DNA of 64,000 nt from Pontibacter ramchanderi (GCF_002846395.1 NZ_PJMU01000002.1:372001-436000), one strand, 5' to 3'; shown: positions 51,420 to 60,762, counted from the first letter of the stretch. The notes: generated from the sequence alone by a model not told the origin. Numbers and translations are program-made.

Positions 51420-52979
51420 ATGAAAAAAGTACTACTTACAGCAAGCCTTGGCCTACCTGTTCTGGGCAGTGTACAGGCCCAGGACCTGCAACCTACCATC
51501 GACGAAAAAATTGAGGCGGCCGTTGCGCCCACTGCGCAGTTCATCTCCGATATCATTTTTTATGAAGTGCCCATAGCAGGAGCAGGTATACCGCTTATCC
51601 TGGTCTGGCTGCTGGCAGGGGCGCTTTTCTTTACCGTATACCTGGGCTTCATCAACATCAGGGGCTTTAAATATGCGCTTGATATTGTGCGCGGCAAGTA
51701 TAACCAACCTGGCGCGCCGGGCGAGCTTTCGCATTTTCAGGCACTAACGGCGGCTGTGTCGGGCACGGTGGGTCTCGGCAACATTGCGGGTGTGGCCATT
51801 GCCATCTCGCTGGGCGGACCGGGGGCTACGTTCTGGATGATCATGGCTGGCCTGCTGGGCATGTCGACCAAGTTTGTGTCGTGCACCTTGGGGGTGAAGT
51901 ACCGCGATGTGCACGCCGACGGCACGGTGTCAGGTGGGCCAATGCACTACCTTAAAAAAGGACTGGCTGAACGGGGCGCAAAAGGCCTGGGCAAGTTTCT
52001 GGCTGCGTTCTTTGCGGTGATGTGCATAGGCGGGGCTCTCGGAGCCGGTAACATGTTCCAGATCAACCAGGCCACACAGCAGTTCATTACCGTTACAGGC
52101 GGCGCGGAGGCTTCTTTTTTCGGAGGTGGCAACGCCTGGCTTTTCGGCCTGATCATGGCTGTGCTGGTGGGCCTGGTTATTTTAGGAGGCGTGAAGAGCA
52201 TTGCCCGGGTTACCGAAAAAGTAGTGCCCCTGATGTGCGGCATTTACATCGCGGCGGGCATCCTGGTTTTGACGGTTAACTTTTCGCAGATACCGGCCGC
52301 CTTTGGGGCAATAATAGAGGGAGCCTTTAGCACAACGGCCCTTGGCGGCGGTTTGGTTGGCGTGATGATTCAGGGCTTGCGCCGTGGCATTTTCTCGAAT
52401 GAAGCCGGTATAGGCTCTGCCTCCATTGCCCACTCTGCCGTGAAGACCAACATGCCCGTAACCGAAGGCTTCGTGGCCTCCCTGGAACCCTTCATCGATA
52501 CGGTGATCGTCTGCACCATGACAGCTCTCGTTATTGTCGTGACAGGCGCTTATACCCAGGACACAGGAGATGGCATTGCGCTTACTTCTTCTGCTTTTGC
52601 CACCGTCATCAACTGGTTCCCGCTGGTGCTGGCCGCTGCCGTCATCCTGTTTGCCTTCTCCACCATGATCACCTGGTCTTACTACGGCCTCAAGTCCTGG
52701 ACCTACCTGTTTGGCAACTCCCAATCATCTAAAATTTCATTCAAAGTTCTTTTCTGCGCTTTTGTTGTGCTGGGCGCTCCGGTTCAGCTGATCAGTGTGG
52801 TTGCCTTTTCTGATGCCATGCTGTTTGCCATGAGTATACCGAACCTGATCGGTCTGTTTATGCTGGCTCCGGTGGTTAAAAGCGAGATGCAGGCTTTTCT
52901 GGCCTATGCACGCTCCGGGGCAAAGCAACCGCTCACACCGAAGCCTGTAGACAGCACCCACCTCGAAGCCGAGGTATAG
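51420..52979 (+). CDS. Sodium:alanine/glycine symporter (AGCS family)
   Basis: 519 residues from the ATG at 51420. A hydrophobic head ([21 protein letters not shown]) looks like a signal peptide, unusual for this family. About eleven membrane helices follow. AGCS signatures: [38 protein letters not shown] (residues 100-140), [36 protein letters not shown], and [19 protein letters not shown]. Symports Ala or Gly with Na+ or H+. The stop TAG is inside an AGGTATAG motif. Terminator follows. Confidence 0.94.
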   Translation: MKKVLLTASLGLPVLGSVQAQDLQPTIDEKIEAAVAPTAQFISDIIFYEVPIAGAGIPLILVWLLAGALFFTVYLGFINIRGFKYALDIVRGKYNQPGAPGELSHFQALTAAVSGTVGLGNIAGVAIAISLGGPGATFWMIMAGLLGMSTKFVSCTLGVKYRDVHADGTVSGGPMHYLKKGLAERGAKGLGKFLAAFFAVMCIGGALGAGNMFQINQATQQFITVTGGAEASFFGGGNAWLFGLIMAVLVGLVILGGVKSIARVTEKVVPLMCGIYIAAGILVLTVNFSQIPAAFGAIIEGAFSTTALGGGLVGVMIQGLRRGIFSNEAGIGSASIAHSAVKTNMPVTEGFVASLEPFIDTVIVCTMTALVIVVTGAYTQDTGDGIALTSSAFATVINWFPLVLAAAVILFAFSTMITWSYYGLKSWTYLFGNSQSSKISFKVLFCAFVVLGAPVQLISVVAFSDAMLFAMSIPNLIGLFMLAPVVKSEMQAFLAYARSGAKQPLTPKPVDSTHLEAEV

Positions 52980-53000
52980 GTATAAGTGCAGATAAAATAG

Positions 53001-53037
53001 AAAAGGGGCTGTCCGCTTTGCGCAGATGGCCCCTTTT
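53001..53037. terminator. Terminator between the AGCS and hemC genes
   Basis: AAAAGGGGC pairs with GCCCCTTTT around an inner hairpin; T runs of four on both strands. It can serve both convergent genes. Confidence 0.65.
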
Positions 53038-53068
53038 CGATTGTCTGGTATCTTTTTGTGTTTAATGC

Positions 53069-54022
53069 TTATTCTCCGCGTTCCGATCTGATTTCACGGA
53101 GTATCTGGTCGCCTCCCTGGCGCAGGATCGTTTCGGCCAGCTTCACACCCAAGGCTTCTGCCTCGTCTCTATTGCCCTCAAAGATTTCTGAAAGGTGCTG
53201 CTGTCCGTCGAGGCTCACAATGCCGCCTTGAATGCGCACGTTTCCTTCGGCTGTCAGTTTAGCCAGCGCAAACGATGGGATGCTGCAGCCGCCCTCCATG
53301 GTGCGCAGGAAGGCACGCTCTGCTACCAGGCACACATGGGTGTCGGCATGGTCAATCGCATCTTTGAGCAACTGCTTCAGCTCCGGGTCCAGGTTACGGG
53401 CGCACTCCACGGCCACGCTACCCTGACCGGCGGCAGGTATAAACTCGTCATCCGGAAAGGTATGCACGATCAAATCGTCGTAGCCCATTCGCACTACACC
53501 GGCGTAGGCCAGTATTAGCGCTTCGAAAGGACCTTCTTTCAGTTTCTGCAGGCGGGTCTGCAGGTTGCCGCGCGACTCGGCGGTGATTACGTTCGGGTAG
53601 TATTTGCGGAGCAGCGCCTTGCGACGGGTTGATGAGGTGCCCACCATCGCGCGGCTGTCGCGCTCAAGTTTAAAGTCCGGGTTAAAAGACAGCACGACGT
53701 CATTCACCACTTCGCGCTCCATAAAGGCTACCAGTTCCAGATCCTCAGGTATAGACGACTGCACATCTTTGGCGCTGTGCACGGCAATTTCGATGTCGCC
53801 TTCGCGCAGGCCAATTTCTAACTCCTCGGTAAACACGCCTTTCGAGCCCAGTTTGTCGAGCGAGCGGTCCAGTATCTGATCGCCTTTGGTGCTGATGATC
53901 ACAATTTCGGTACCGAGGCCGGCGGCCTGCAGTTTGTCGGCCACGGCGTTTGCCTGCCAAAGGGCCAGCTTACTGCCTCGTGTACCAATTCGGATGGTTT
54001 TTACTATTGTATTATTTTCCAT
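53069..54022 (-). CDS. hemC: Hydroxymethylbilane synthase (porphobilinogen deaminase)
   Basis: 317 residues, normal length. Joins four porphobilinogens in haem synthesis. Marks: IRIGTRGSKLALWQANAVADKL, SLDKLGSKGVFTEELE, AVHSAKDVQSSIPEDLE, R-A-M-V-G-T-S-S-x-R-R, GNLQTRLQKL, and AAGQGSVAVE. The dipyrromethane cofactor Cys is in FLRTMEGGCSIPSFALA. Followed upstream by holB 13 bases away on the same strand. Confidence 0.96.
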   Translation of the reverse strand: MENNTIVKTIRIGTRGSKLALWQANAVADKLQAAGLGTEIVIISTKGDQILDRSLDKLGSKGVFTEELEIGLREGDIEIAVHSAKDVQSSIPEDLELVAFMEREVVNDVVLSFNPDFKLERDSRAMVGTSSTRRKALLRKYYPNVITAESRGNLQTRLQKLKEGPFEALILAYAGVVRMGYDDLIVHTFPDDEFIPAAGQGSVAVECARNLDPELKQLLKDAIDHADTHVCLVAERAFLRTMEGGCSIPSFALAKLTAEGNVRIQGGIVSLDGQQHLSEIFEGNRDEAEALGVKLAETILRQGGDQILREIRSERGE

Positions 54023-54034
54023 GATATTTTCTTC

Positions 54035-55162
54035 TTAACTGGCATTGCGCAGGTACTGGGCAATCTGGATTGAGCTGTCCACGAACACCATTTTTGGATT
54101 GGCATTTCGCTCTATGTGGTAGTGTGCCTCGTTCAGTTCCTGCGTTAGTTTATCGGCGTTGTTTTCTGTGATCAGCTTGGAGAACTTCTGCACGAAGTCA
54201 AGCTCATTGGGGGGCAGGTAAGCTATCAGCGCCTGGTCCACACCGTACAATATGACTTTACGGAACAGGTTGAGCGCGTAGAGCAAAAAGTTCTTCTGGT
54301 TCTCGCGGCCCAGCTTCTGGAAGTCCTCACTGGCATCTACCACCTTGTCGAACTTGAAGCTGTAGCAATTGCGCATCCAGTCGGTAAAAAAGGTAAAGTA
54401 ATCGCTGCTGACCTCGCTGGTGAGCTTAGTGGCGGCATTTAAACTGCCTTCTGCCAATTGCGCCACCTGGTAAGCGGCGGTATCGTCCAGCCCGTGCTTT
54501 TCCTGCAGATAAGCGATCACCTCATGTTCAGTAAAGGCCCGCACCTGCACAATCTGGGTACGCGAGGTAATGGTGGCCAGCAGCTTTTCAGCGGATTGCG
54601 AAACGAGCAAAAAGAGCGTTTTAGCCGGTGGCTCTTCCAGCAACTTGAGCAGAGCGTTTGCCGCGAAGGGGTGCATCAGTTCCGGCAGCCAGATCAGCAC
54701 GATCTTGTAATCGCCCTCAAACGCCTTCAGGGAAACCAGCTTTACGAGTTGCCGGCTTTCTTCTTTCGAGATATTGCCCTGCTTGTTCTCGGCTCCGATG
54801 TGCTGCATCCACTCGTTCAGCCCCTGGTATGGGTTGGCCAGCACAAACTCGCGCCACTCGCTCAGGAACTTCTGGCTCAGTACATCCTTGGTCACCGACT
54901 TGGTACTCGTCACCGGCATCACAAAATTGAAGTCGGGGTGCACCAGTTTGTTCATTTTCACGCAGCTGTTGCACGTTCCACATGAATCATCAGGCCTACG
55001 GTCCTCGCAGTTGATGTAGGTCGCATAGGCTAGTGCCAGCGCCAGATTGGCACTCCCCTCCTGCCCCAGAAACAGCTGCGCATGCGCCACATGATTCTGC
55101 CGCACCGAGTTAATGAGCAGGTTCTTCGTTTCCTGATGCCCTATGATTTGAGAGAAATGCAA
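54035..55162 (-). CDS. holB: DNA polymerase III delta-prime subunit
   Basis: 375 residues starting with TTG at 55160-55162; upstream in-frame codons reach a stop without an ATG, and the N-terminus MHFSQIIGHQETKNLLINSVRQNHVAHAQLFLG is already the conserved start. It has a clamp-loader AAA+ domain with a degenerate P-loop (GQEGSANLAL), a zinc pattern C-x8-C-x2-C-x2-C (CEDRRPDDSCGTCNSC), and the arginine-finger-like SRTQIV. The C-terminal helical collar domain is complete. Repeat elements lie just before the start. Confidence 0.93.
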   Translation of the reverse strand: MHFSQIIGHQETKNLLINSVRQNHVAHAQLFLGQEGSANLALALAYATYINCEDRRPDDSCGTCNSCVKMNKLVHPDFNFVMPVTSTKSVTKDVLSQKFLSEWREFVLANPYQGLNEWMQHIGAENKQGNISKEESRQLVKLVSLKAFEGDYKIVLIWLPELMHPFAANALLKLLEEPPAKTLFLLVSQSAEKLLATITSRTQIVQVRAFTEHEVIAYLQEKHGLDDTAAYQVAQLAEGSLNAATKLTSEVSSDYFTFFTDWMRNCYSFKFDKVVDASEDFQKLGRENQKNFLLYALNLFRKVILYGVDQALIAYLPPNELDFVQKFSKLITENNADKLTQELNEAHYHIERNANPKMVFVDSSIQIAQYLRNAS

Positions 55163-55171
55163 ATTTCGAAT

Positions 55172-55214
55172 TGTTAAATGTTAATTGCTAATAGTTGATT
55201 GTTAATTGATTACT
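55172..55214. repeat. Dispersed repeat upstream of holB
   Basis: ATTGTTAAATGTTAATTGCT then AATAGTTGATTGTTAATTGAT. Same family as the copies at 9769, 39285 and 55285. Confidence 0.6.
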
Positions 55215-55284
55215 AATGATTTGCTTTTTGCTGAAATGTTCGGCTGTTGATATTTATCCTGACGACAATTCCCAATCACCCACG

Positions 55285-55314
55285 CAACAATCAGCAATTA
55301 ACAACCAACAATTA
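55285..55314. repeat. Dispersed repeat overlapping the GlmU-like stop codon
   Basis: CAACAATCAGCAATTAACAA then CCAACAATTA; its last three bases are the stop codon of the minus-strand gene. Nearly identical to the repeat on the recQ stop at 9769-9796. Confidence 0.65.
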
Positions 55315-56517
55315 AGCTTTCCTATCCCACACACGGTATTGTTGGGTTTGCTCGAAAATGACTGCCATGATGGCACGCTCTATTTCGTTGTAAGGTATGC
55401 TGCGGCGGTCCATCACTTTTTCGGCTACTTCATCGGCTTTGCGCAACTGAAACGTCTCGAAACCAGAGGCTCCGCCCCAGGCAAACGAAGGAATGAAATT
55501 GCGTGGGTAGCCGGCCCCAAAAATATTGGCGCTCACGCCTACCACTGTGCCCGTGTTGAACATGGTATTGATGCCGCTTTTGCTGTGGTCGCCCATGATG
55601 AGGCCACAGAACTGTTGGCCGGTGCTCCTGAAACCGCCTTTGGCATAGTTCCAGATCTTCACTTCTGCGTAGTTGTTCTTCAGGTTCGAAGTATTGGTGT
55701 CGGCGCCCAGGTTGCACCACTCGCCCAGCACGGAGTTGCCCAGGTATCCTTCGTGGCCTTTGTTGGTATAGCCAAAGATAACGGAAGCAGCCACCTCGCC
55801 GCCCACTTTGCAGAAGGGCCCGATGGTTACGTCGCCGCGCATTTTGCCGCCCACGTTCACATTGCTTCCTTCGCAGATGGCAAACGGCCCTTTAATGATG
55901 GCGCCTTCGTGTATCTGTGCATTCTTACCAATGTAGATAGGGCCATTTTCTGCATTCAGGATAGCCGCCCGTATCTTCACTCCTTCTTCGATAAAGATAT
56001 TCTCTTCGGCATACACCATGGTATACCTGTCGCCGATGGGTTGGCTTTTACGGCCTTCCGTCAGCACCTTGAAGTCGCTGCGGATCTGGTTGCCGTTCTG
56101 CACGAAGATCTCCCATACCTCCCGGATAATGTTCTGGGGCATGCACTCAATCCGCTTAGAGGAGGAATGCATCACCAGATCCGCCGCATCGTGCAGGTCC
56201 AGGTTGTCGGCGTTCAGGGCGATCAGCAGACCCTCGCAGTACAGCCCCTCCCCTACTTTAAGGGATTTCACCTGCTCCACCAGTCTTTCATCAGGGCAAA
56301 CGGCGCCATTCACAAACACATTATGCGTGTCGTAGTTGGCCGGGTACTTGTGCTGCAGATAAGTTTGGGTGAGGTACGACACGGTTGCGCCCGCGTAGGT
56401 CTGCCACTTTTCGGCAATCGTCATAATACCTACCCGTATACAGGCCACCGGCCTGGTGAAAGTCAGCGGCAACAGCGACTGTCGAATTACCGGTTCATCG
56501 AAGAGAATGATGTTCAT
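55312..56517 (-). CDS. GlmU-like nucleotidyltransferase with left-handed beta-helix domain
   Basis: 401 residues. N-terminal nucleotidyltransferase fold opens MNIILFDEPVIRQSLLPLTFTRPVACIRVG, the typical degenerate start of the Bacteroidota GlmU/glucose-1-phosphate-thymidylyltransferase-type protein. The C-terminal half has hexapeptide turns: IFIEEGVKIRAAILNAENGPIYIGKNAQIHEGAIIKGPFAI, VGGKMRGDVTIGPFCKVGGEVAASVIFGYTNKGHEGYLGNSVLGEWCNLGADT and NKSGINTMFNTGTVVGVSANIFG. Likely acts in sugar-nucleotide synthesis; no catalytic R-x-G-T-x-x-K motif is obvious. Confidence 0.88.
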   Translation of the reverse strand: MNIILFDEPVIRQSLLPLTFTRPVACIRVGIMTIAEKWQTYAGATVSYLTQTYLQHKYPANYDTHNVFVNGAVCPDERLVEQVKSLKVGEGLYCEGLLIALNADNLDLHDAADLVMHSSSKRIECMPQNIIREVWEIFVQNGNQIRSDFKVLTEGRKSQPIGDRYTMVYAEENIFIEEGVKIRAAILNAENGPIYIGKNAQIHEGAIIKGPFAICEGSNVNVGGKMRGDVTIGPFCKVGGEVAASVIFGYTNKGHEGYLGNSVLGEWCNLGADTNTSNLKNNYAEVKIWNYAKGGFRSTGQQFCGLIMGDHSKSGINTMFNTGTVVGVSANIFGAGYPRNFIPSFAWGGASGFETFQLRKADEVAEKVMDRRSIPYNEIERAIMAVIFEQTQQYRVWDRKA

Positions 56518-56524
56518 AGCTACA

Positions 56525-56557
56525 AAAATAAAAAGTCTTCCTGAAATAGTTCAGGAA
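56525..56557 (-). terminator. Terminator of the small lipoprotein gene
   Basis: TTCCTGAA and TTCAGGAA (56538-56557) form an 8-bp perfect stem around ATAG; on the minus strand it is followed by CTTTTTATTTTT. Confidence 0.75.
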
Positions 56558-56586
56558 CATGGGGTTTATTGGGTATAATCTTTTTG

Positions 56587-57033
56587 CTAATAAATGATGA
56601 GCTCCACCTGCTTTTCCTGCTGCCCGGCAGGGAAGGTCTGGTTCTTCCCAAAGGAGCTCTGCCTGTAGGTATAGCCCGTGCCGATATGCACTTCTTCTTT
56701 TGAATCGAGCACCGCAGGTATGGTTTTACGGATGTATAGCCTGTTTGCCCGCACAGGTATATCCTTCAGGGCCATCGTGAAGGTACTGTCGAATACCACT
56801 TGCACGGCGGCATCAGCCACGTCTTTGTTCATGCGGCTGATCACCAGCTCAACCGTGACTTTCTCCTCGCCAAACTGGCTGTAAGAGAAATCCTGCTGAC
56901 CGTATACCTGAAACACCACTGTTTTGTCGAGCGGCTCAGGCGCAGGTATAACTTCCTCGGGATGGCTGCATGAGGGCAGGAAGAGGCTGAATCCTATAAT
57001 AGCTGGCAGGAAGAAGGTATTCGTTTTTTTCAT
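56587..57033 (-). CDS. Small lipoprotein of unknown function
   Basis: 148 residues. Lipoprotein signal with Cys at residue 22 (GFSLFLPSC). The mature part is beta-rich: DKTVVFQVYGQQDFSYSQFGEEKVTVELVISRM, ADAAVQVVFDSTFTMALKDIPVRANRLYIRKTIPAVLDSKEEVHIGTGYTYRQS. This resembles many lipid-anchored proteins of Bacteroidota; I do not recognise a family. It sits between rpmE and the GlmU-like gene on the same strand. Confidence 0.75.
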   Translation of the reverse strand: MKKTNTFFLPAIIGFSLFLPSCSHPEEVIPAPEPLDKTVVFQVYGQQDFSYSQFGEEKVTVELVISRMNKDVADAAVQVVFDSTFTMALKDIPVRANRLYIRKTIPAVLDSKEEVHIGTGYTYRQSSFGKNQTFPAGQQEKQVELIIY

Positions 57034-57242
57034 AGTGGCAGGTGTTTCTATTTGCTTTTGGCGTTAATAAACCAAGTTGGCCATCAGGTTGTGTCCTTTG
57101 AAGATGGCAACTGACCTATTGACTAGCTTTGCGGCTGTATGCTGTTGCTCCGGATTCTTTCTCTCAATCGCCATGCACTATACATAGGGAAGCGAGGCTA
57201 AACCAGTTGAGACCGAGCACGTCCTCAGGGGGATAAAAATAG

Positions 57243-57274
57243 AAAAGTCTTCCCGATTTCTCGGGAAGACTTTT
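57243..57274 (-). terminator. Terminator after rpmE
   Basis: AAAAGTCTTCCCGA and TCGGGAAGACTTTT form a 14-bp perfect stem around TTTC, downstream of rpmE. Confidence 0.88.
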
Positions 57275-57303
57275 CAAACGTTTTAACCAGATAATATACC
57301 TGA

Positions 57304-57549
57304 CTATTTTTTCTTGTAACGTGTGTTGAAACGCTCCACACGACCCGCAGTATCCACGAAGATGTTTTTGCCAGTGTAGAAAGGGTGCGACGCAGAAGAA
57401 ACTTCCACTTTGATTACTGGATATTCTTTGCCGTCTTCCATTGTGATTGTCTCGCTAGAGTTCATCGTAGAACGGGTGATGAATTTGAAATCACTCGTCA
57501 TATCCTGGAAAACCACCTCTCTGTATTCTGGGTGAATGCCTTTTTTCAT
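57304..57549 (-). CDS. rpmE: 50S ribosomal protein L31, type B
   Basis: 81 residues, the zinc-free long form without the CxxC pair. Marks: [29 protein letters not shown] and the late [29 protein letters not shown]. It is part of the large subunit and bridges it with the small subunit. A TAAATTTG box at 57591-57598 on the minus strand could be its -7 element. Terminator follows. Confidence 0.96.
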   Translation of the reverse strand: MKKGIHPEYREVVFQDMTSDFKFITRSTMNSSETITMEDGKEYPVIKVEVSSASHPFYTGKNIFVDTAGRVERFNTRYKKK

Positions 57550-57590
57550 TATTATAAACGTTAATTAACCTTAATTTCTGAATCGGACTG

Positions 57591-57598
57591 CAAATTTA
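57591..57598 (-). promoter_or_regulatory. Candidate -7 element of rpmE
   Basis: TAAATTTG on the minus strand, 42 bases before the rpmE start, exact TAnnTTTG match; -33 unclear. Confidence 0.45.
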
Positions 57599-57680
57599 GC
57601 AAGTATTTTTGAAATTAAAACGCTACTAACCAAATTATTTTAACATTTACCGCGGGGTGCTGCAGCTTGCGATAATTCTT

Positions 57681-57688
57681 TAAATTTG
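57681..57688 (+). promoter_or_regulatory. Candidate -7 element of the pyrR-like gene
   Basis: TAAATTTG, exact TAnnTTTG match 38 bases before the start codon; no clear -33. Confidence 0.4.
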
Positions 57689-57725
57689 TCTCAGCCACAG
57701 CGCTATACCTTATACCGACACCTAC

Positions 57726-58235
57726 ATGACACACCCACAGCAAAACCTGATACTCGACCAGAACCAGATACAACAGAAGATTACCCGCATGGCTTACGAG
57801 GTATACGAGCAGAACTTTGAGGAACAGACACTTGTGCTGGCAGGTATCCACCGAAACGGCTATACCCTGGCCGGTATGCTGGCCGCTGAACTGGAGAAAA
57901 TTTCACCCATCAAGGTAACGCTCCTGCAGGTTAGCCTGGACAAAACTGCCCCGCTTCAAACGCCGGTCGCCATCACGCCCGAAAATGCACCGCTTGAAAA
58001 CACCGTGGTCATTATCGTGGATGATGTCCTGAACACGGGCAAAACGCTGGCCTATACCTTGAACGCCCTGCTGCCGCAGAACCCCAAGAAAGTGGAGATC
58101 GCCACGCTGGTGAACCGCCACCATACCTTGTTCCCGGTATCGGCTACTTACACAGGCTACTCGCTGGCCACTACCCTGCGCGAGCGCGTGGATGTGGTAC
58201 TGCAGGCAAACGAAGTGGCGGCTTACCTGCACTAA
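57726..58235 (+). CDS. Phosphoribosyltransferase, PyrR-like
   Basis: 169 residues. The PRPP-binding loop is VIIVDDVLNTGKTLAYTL. Upstream, VLAGIHRNGYTLAGMLAAEL and ITPENAPLENTVV fit PyrR-type uracil phosphoribosyltransferases, and the end (VSATYTGYSLATTLRERVDVVL) is their usual C-terminus. PyrR regulates pyr genes by RNA binding in Gram-positives; here an enzymatic or unrelated role is likely. No pyr attenuator is visible next to it. Confidence 0.88.
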   Translation: MTHPQQNLILDQNQIQQKITRMAYEVYEQNFEEQTLVLAGIHRNGYTLAGMLAAELEKISPIKVTLLQVSLDKTAPLQTPVAITPENAPLENTVVIIVDDVLNTGKTLAYTLNALLPQNPKKVEIATLVNRHHTLFPVSATYTGYSLATTLRERVDVVLQANEVAAYLH

Positions 58236-58286
58236 AAACGTTTGAGCGCTTTTTGAATAAGAAAGCCTATACCTTAAACTTACCCT

Positions 58287-58622
58287 ATGCGGTTAAACAA
58301 AGCAGAGACACGATTCATCGGAAACTGGGCCAAAACAAAAGAGCGCGGCCAGTGGCGCTACATTCTTACGCGCGGCTTGCTGTGGGGCGGGCTAGTAGGC
58401 TTCCTGTCAAAGCTATTCCAGGTATGGGACGCGCTCAAAGCCTGGGACACCGGCTCCCTTGCCAACACATTTGCCTCCTCTGACTTTGTGGTTCGACTGC
58501 TTATTTACAGCGTAATAGGTATAGGCATACATGCCTACCACTGGAACACCAACACCCAAAGGTATAACCAGCTAAAGAACATCGAACGAAAAACGCAGGC
58601 CGCGGCTAATGCACCAGGCTGA
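58287..58622 (+). CDS. Small two-helix membrane protein, unknown function
   Basis: 111 residues. A charged amphipathic head (MRLNKAETRFIGNWAKTKERGQWRY) is followed by two membrane helices (about 27-45, 72-88) and a polar, Gln/Asn-rich tail. The pattern suggests a small inner-membrane protein. The gene follows the phosphoribosyltransferase by 51 bases and may be co-transcribed. Confidence 0.7.
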   Translation: MRLNKAETRFIGNWAKTKERGQWRYILTRGLLWGGLVGFLSKLFQVWDALKAWDTGSLANTFASSDFVVRLLIYSVIGIGIHAYHWNTNTQRYNQLKNIERKTQAAANAPG

Positions 58623-58744
58623 TCCTATACCTGAAGTCGTCCGGGCACGTATCCCCGAGGGACGGTACATCGCTCATTATTCTCCGGAATCGTGCTAATT
58701 TCAAAACCATACTCAGCTGGGGTTCAAGTCCTCAATTTAATACC

Positions 58745-59323
58745 ATGAAAGAACTCTGTTTCGCCACGAACAACCGCAATAAAGTAGCCGAGGTAAGCCG
58801 CATGCTCGAAGGCAAGTATAAACTCCTCACCCTCGAGGACATTGGCTGCCACGAAGAACTGGCTGAGGACCAGGACACACTCGAGGGCAACTCACGCCAG
58901 AAGGCACAATACGTGTGGGAGAACTACCAGGTCAACTGCTTTGCCGACGACACGGGGCTGGAAGTAGACGCGCTTTGCGGCGAACCGGGCGTGTACTCGG
59001 CCCGCTATGCCGGCCCGCAGCGCAGCGACGCCGACAACATTCGCCACTTGCTTCAGAACCTGGAGGGCCACGACGTGCGCCGCGCCCGCTTCCGCACCTC
59101 CATCACGCTATATCTCGACGGAGTGGAGCACCAGTTTGAGGGAACCGTGAATGGGCAGATTACCACCGAATGGAAAGGCGACAAGGGCTTCGGCTACGAC
59201 CCGGTATTCGTGCCGGAGGGTTACGACCGCACTTTTGCCGAAATGAGTCCGGAGGAGAAAAACGCCATCAGTCACCGCGGGGAGGCCGTGCGCAAGCTCG
59301 TGGAATTTTTGAAGGCGCAATAG
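58745..59323 (+). CDS. rdgB: Non-canonical purine NTP pyrophosphatase (HAM1/RdgB)
   Basis: 192 residues, usual length. Cleans ITP/XTP from the nucleotide pool. Marks: FATNNRNKVAEVSRML, LEGNSRQKAQYV, FADDTGLEVDALCGEPGVYSARYAGP and the end GDKGFGYDPVFVPEGYDRTFAEMSPEEKNAISHRGEAV. Single gene near udk. Confidence 0.96.
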   Translation: MKELCFATNNRNKVAEVSRMLEGKYKLLTLEDIGCHEELAEDQDTLEGNSRQKAQYVWENYQVNCFADDTGLEVDALCGEPGVYSARYAGPQRSDADNIRHLLQNLEGHDVRRARFRTSITLYLDGVEHQFEGTVNGQITTEWKGDKGFGYDPVFVPEGYDRTFAEMSPEEKNAISHRGEAVRKLVEFLKAQ

Positions 59324-59378
59324 CGTTTGGGTGGTAAAATAATTAGCGCAGGCTGTAGCCACATTGGCCTTAAAAGAC

Positions 59379-59386
59379 TAATTTTG
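59379..59386 (+). promoter_or_regulatory. Candidate -7 element of udk
   Basis: TAATTTTG exact TAnnTTTG match 23 bases before the udk start; -33 not clear. Confidence 0.4.
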
Positions 59387-59408
59387 TAGCCTGAAACTAT
59401 AATCTCCA

Positions 59409-60026
59409 ATGCAAAAGCCATTTATCGTCGGAATTACAGGAGGTAGTGCTTCAGGGAAAACCACTTTTTTGAATAGACTACTTGCGTCCTTTTCACCTGA
59501 GAACATCTGCCTGATCTCTCAGGACAACTATTACAAAGACCGCGAGCACCAGACCCGCGACCTCAACGGGGTTGTCAACTTCGACCTCCCTTCCTGCATC
59601 GACGACGAGGCATACGCACAGGACATCCTGAAGCTGAGCCAAGGCGAGACCGTTTACCGCAAAGAGTATACCTTCAACAACCCCAACGTAGTGCCAAAGC
59701 AGCTGGAGTTCAAGCCGGCGCCCATCGTGGTAGTAGAAGGTATTTTTGTTTTCTACTTCGAGGAGATCGCCAAGCTGCTCGACCTGAAGGTATACATCGA
59801 CGCCAAGGAGTACATAAAACTGCAGCGCCGCATCGTGCGCGACAAAGTGGAGCGCGGCTACGACCTTGACGACGTGCTATACCGCTACACGCACCATGTG
59901 GCGCCTACGTATGAGAAATACATCAAGCCCTACAAAAACGACGCGGACATCATCATCCCGAACAACGAGAAGTTTGACCGCGGATTAGAGGTACTGACCA
60001 CTTTCCTTAACTCCAAGATAAAATAA
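59409..60026 (+). CDS. udk: Uridine kinase
   Basis: 205 residues. P-loop GITGGSASGKTTFL, SQDNYYKD substrate region, INFDLP-like VNFDLPSCID, and VVVEGIFVFYFEEIAKLLDLKVYIDA. Phosphorylates uridine/cytidine in pyrimidine salvage. The trkA gene starts on the last base of the stop codon (TAATG). Confidence 0.95.
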   Translation: MQKPFIVGITGGSASGKTTFLNRLLASFSPENICLISQDNYYKDREHQTRDLNGVVNFDLPSCIDDEAYAQDILKLSQGETVYRKEYTFNNPNVVPKQLEFKPAPIVVVEGIFVFYFEEIAKLLDLKVYIDAKEYIKLQRRIVRDKVERGYDLDDVLYRYTHHVAPTYEKYIKPYKNDADIIIPNNEKFDRGLEVLTTFLNSKIK

Positions 60027-60718
60027 TGCGACACAAGTTCGTAGTAATCGGCCTCGGTATTTTTGGCAACTCCATTGCCCGCACACTTGCCGAGCGCGGC
60101 GCAGAAGTGCTCGCCATCGACAACGATGAAGACCACGTGGATGCCATCAAAGACGAGGTGGCCTATGCTGTTTCGCTGGACGCGACCGACATTCGCGCCC
60201 TCGAGGCGCAAAATGTGCAGGACATGGATGCGGCCATTGTGGCTATTGGCGAAGACTTTGAGGCCCTGCTGATTGCCACGGCCAACCTGCAGGAGCTCGG
60301 CATCAAACGGGTTATTACGCGCGCATCAAACAAGCAGCAGCGTCGCATTCTGGAGAAAATGGGCGTACAGGAAATCCTGTCGCCGGAGGGGGAGGTTGGC
60401 AAAACAGTGGCCGAGCGCCTGCTGCAGCCCAACATCCGCACCTTCCTGCCGCTTCCCGACAACTACGAAATCGTGGAGATCAACACACCGCGCGGCATCG
60501 CCAACAAAAGCCTGGCAAAAATATCGCTGCGCGAGAAGTACAACCTCAACATGATCACGATTAAGCGCTTTTTTGAGGAGATACAGGACGGCAAACCCAC
60601 ACAGGTAGAGCACATCATCGGCGTACCGAAGGCCGACACTATTATCTATCCGTCTGACATTCTGATCCTTATCGGCAAGAAGCACGACATTAAACGTTTT
60701 ATTGATATAAACCGCTAA
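60026..60718 (+). CDS. TrkA-type potassium-channel regulator
   Basis: 230 residues. RCK N-domain: VVIGLGIFGNSIARTLAERGAEVLAIDNDEDHVDAI with the GxGxxG NAD(P) loop, then SLDATDIRALEAQNVQDMDAAIVAIGEDFEALLI. The C-terminal RCK part (about 140-225) ends in ILILIGKKHDIKRFI. It is the soluble regulatory subunit of a K+ uptake channel; the membrane subunit (TrkH/KtrB) is not in the window. Overlaps udk by one base. Confidence 0.92.
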   Translation: MRHKFVVIGLGIFGNSIARTLAERGAEVLAIDNDEDHVDAIKDEVAYAVSLDATDIRALEAQNVQDMDAAIVAIGEDFEALLIATANLQELGIKRVITRASNKQQRRILEKMGVQEILSPEGEVGKTVAERLLQPNIRTFLPLPDNYEIVEINTPRGIANKSLAKISLREKYNLNMITIKRFFEEIQDGKPTQVEHIIGVPKADTIIYPSDILILIGKKHDIKRFIDINR

Positions 60719-60762
60719 CAGGTTTTAATTTTTCATAGAAAGCCTTACATTTGCTTTCTAGT

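Noticed and set aside
55216..56544. 442-residue open frame antisense to the GlmU-like gene
   Set aside because: Antisense shadow; the minus-strand gene has clear hexapeptide repeats.
57064..57174. 36-residue minus-strand frame between rpmE and the small lipoprotein gene
   Set aside because: No ribosome site, signal or homology is visible, and a frame of this size is expected by chance.
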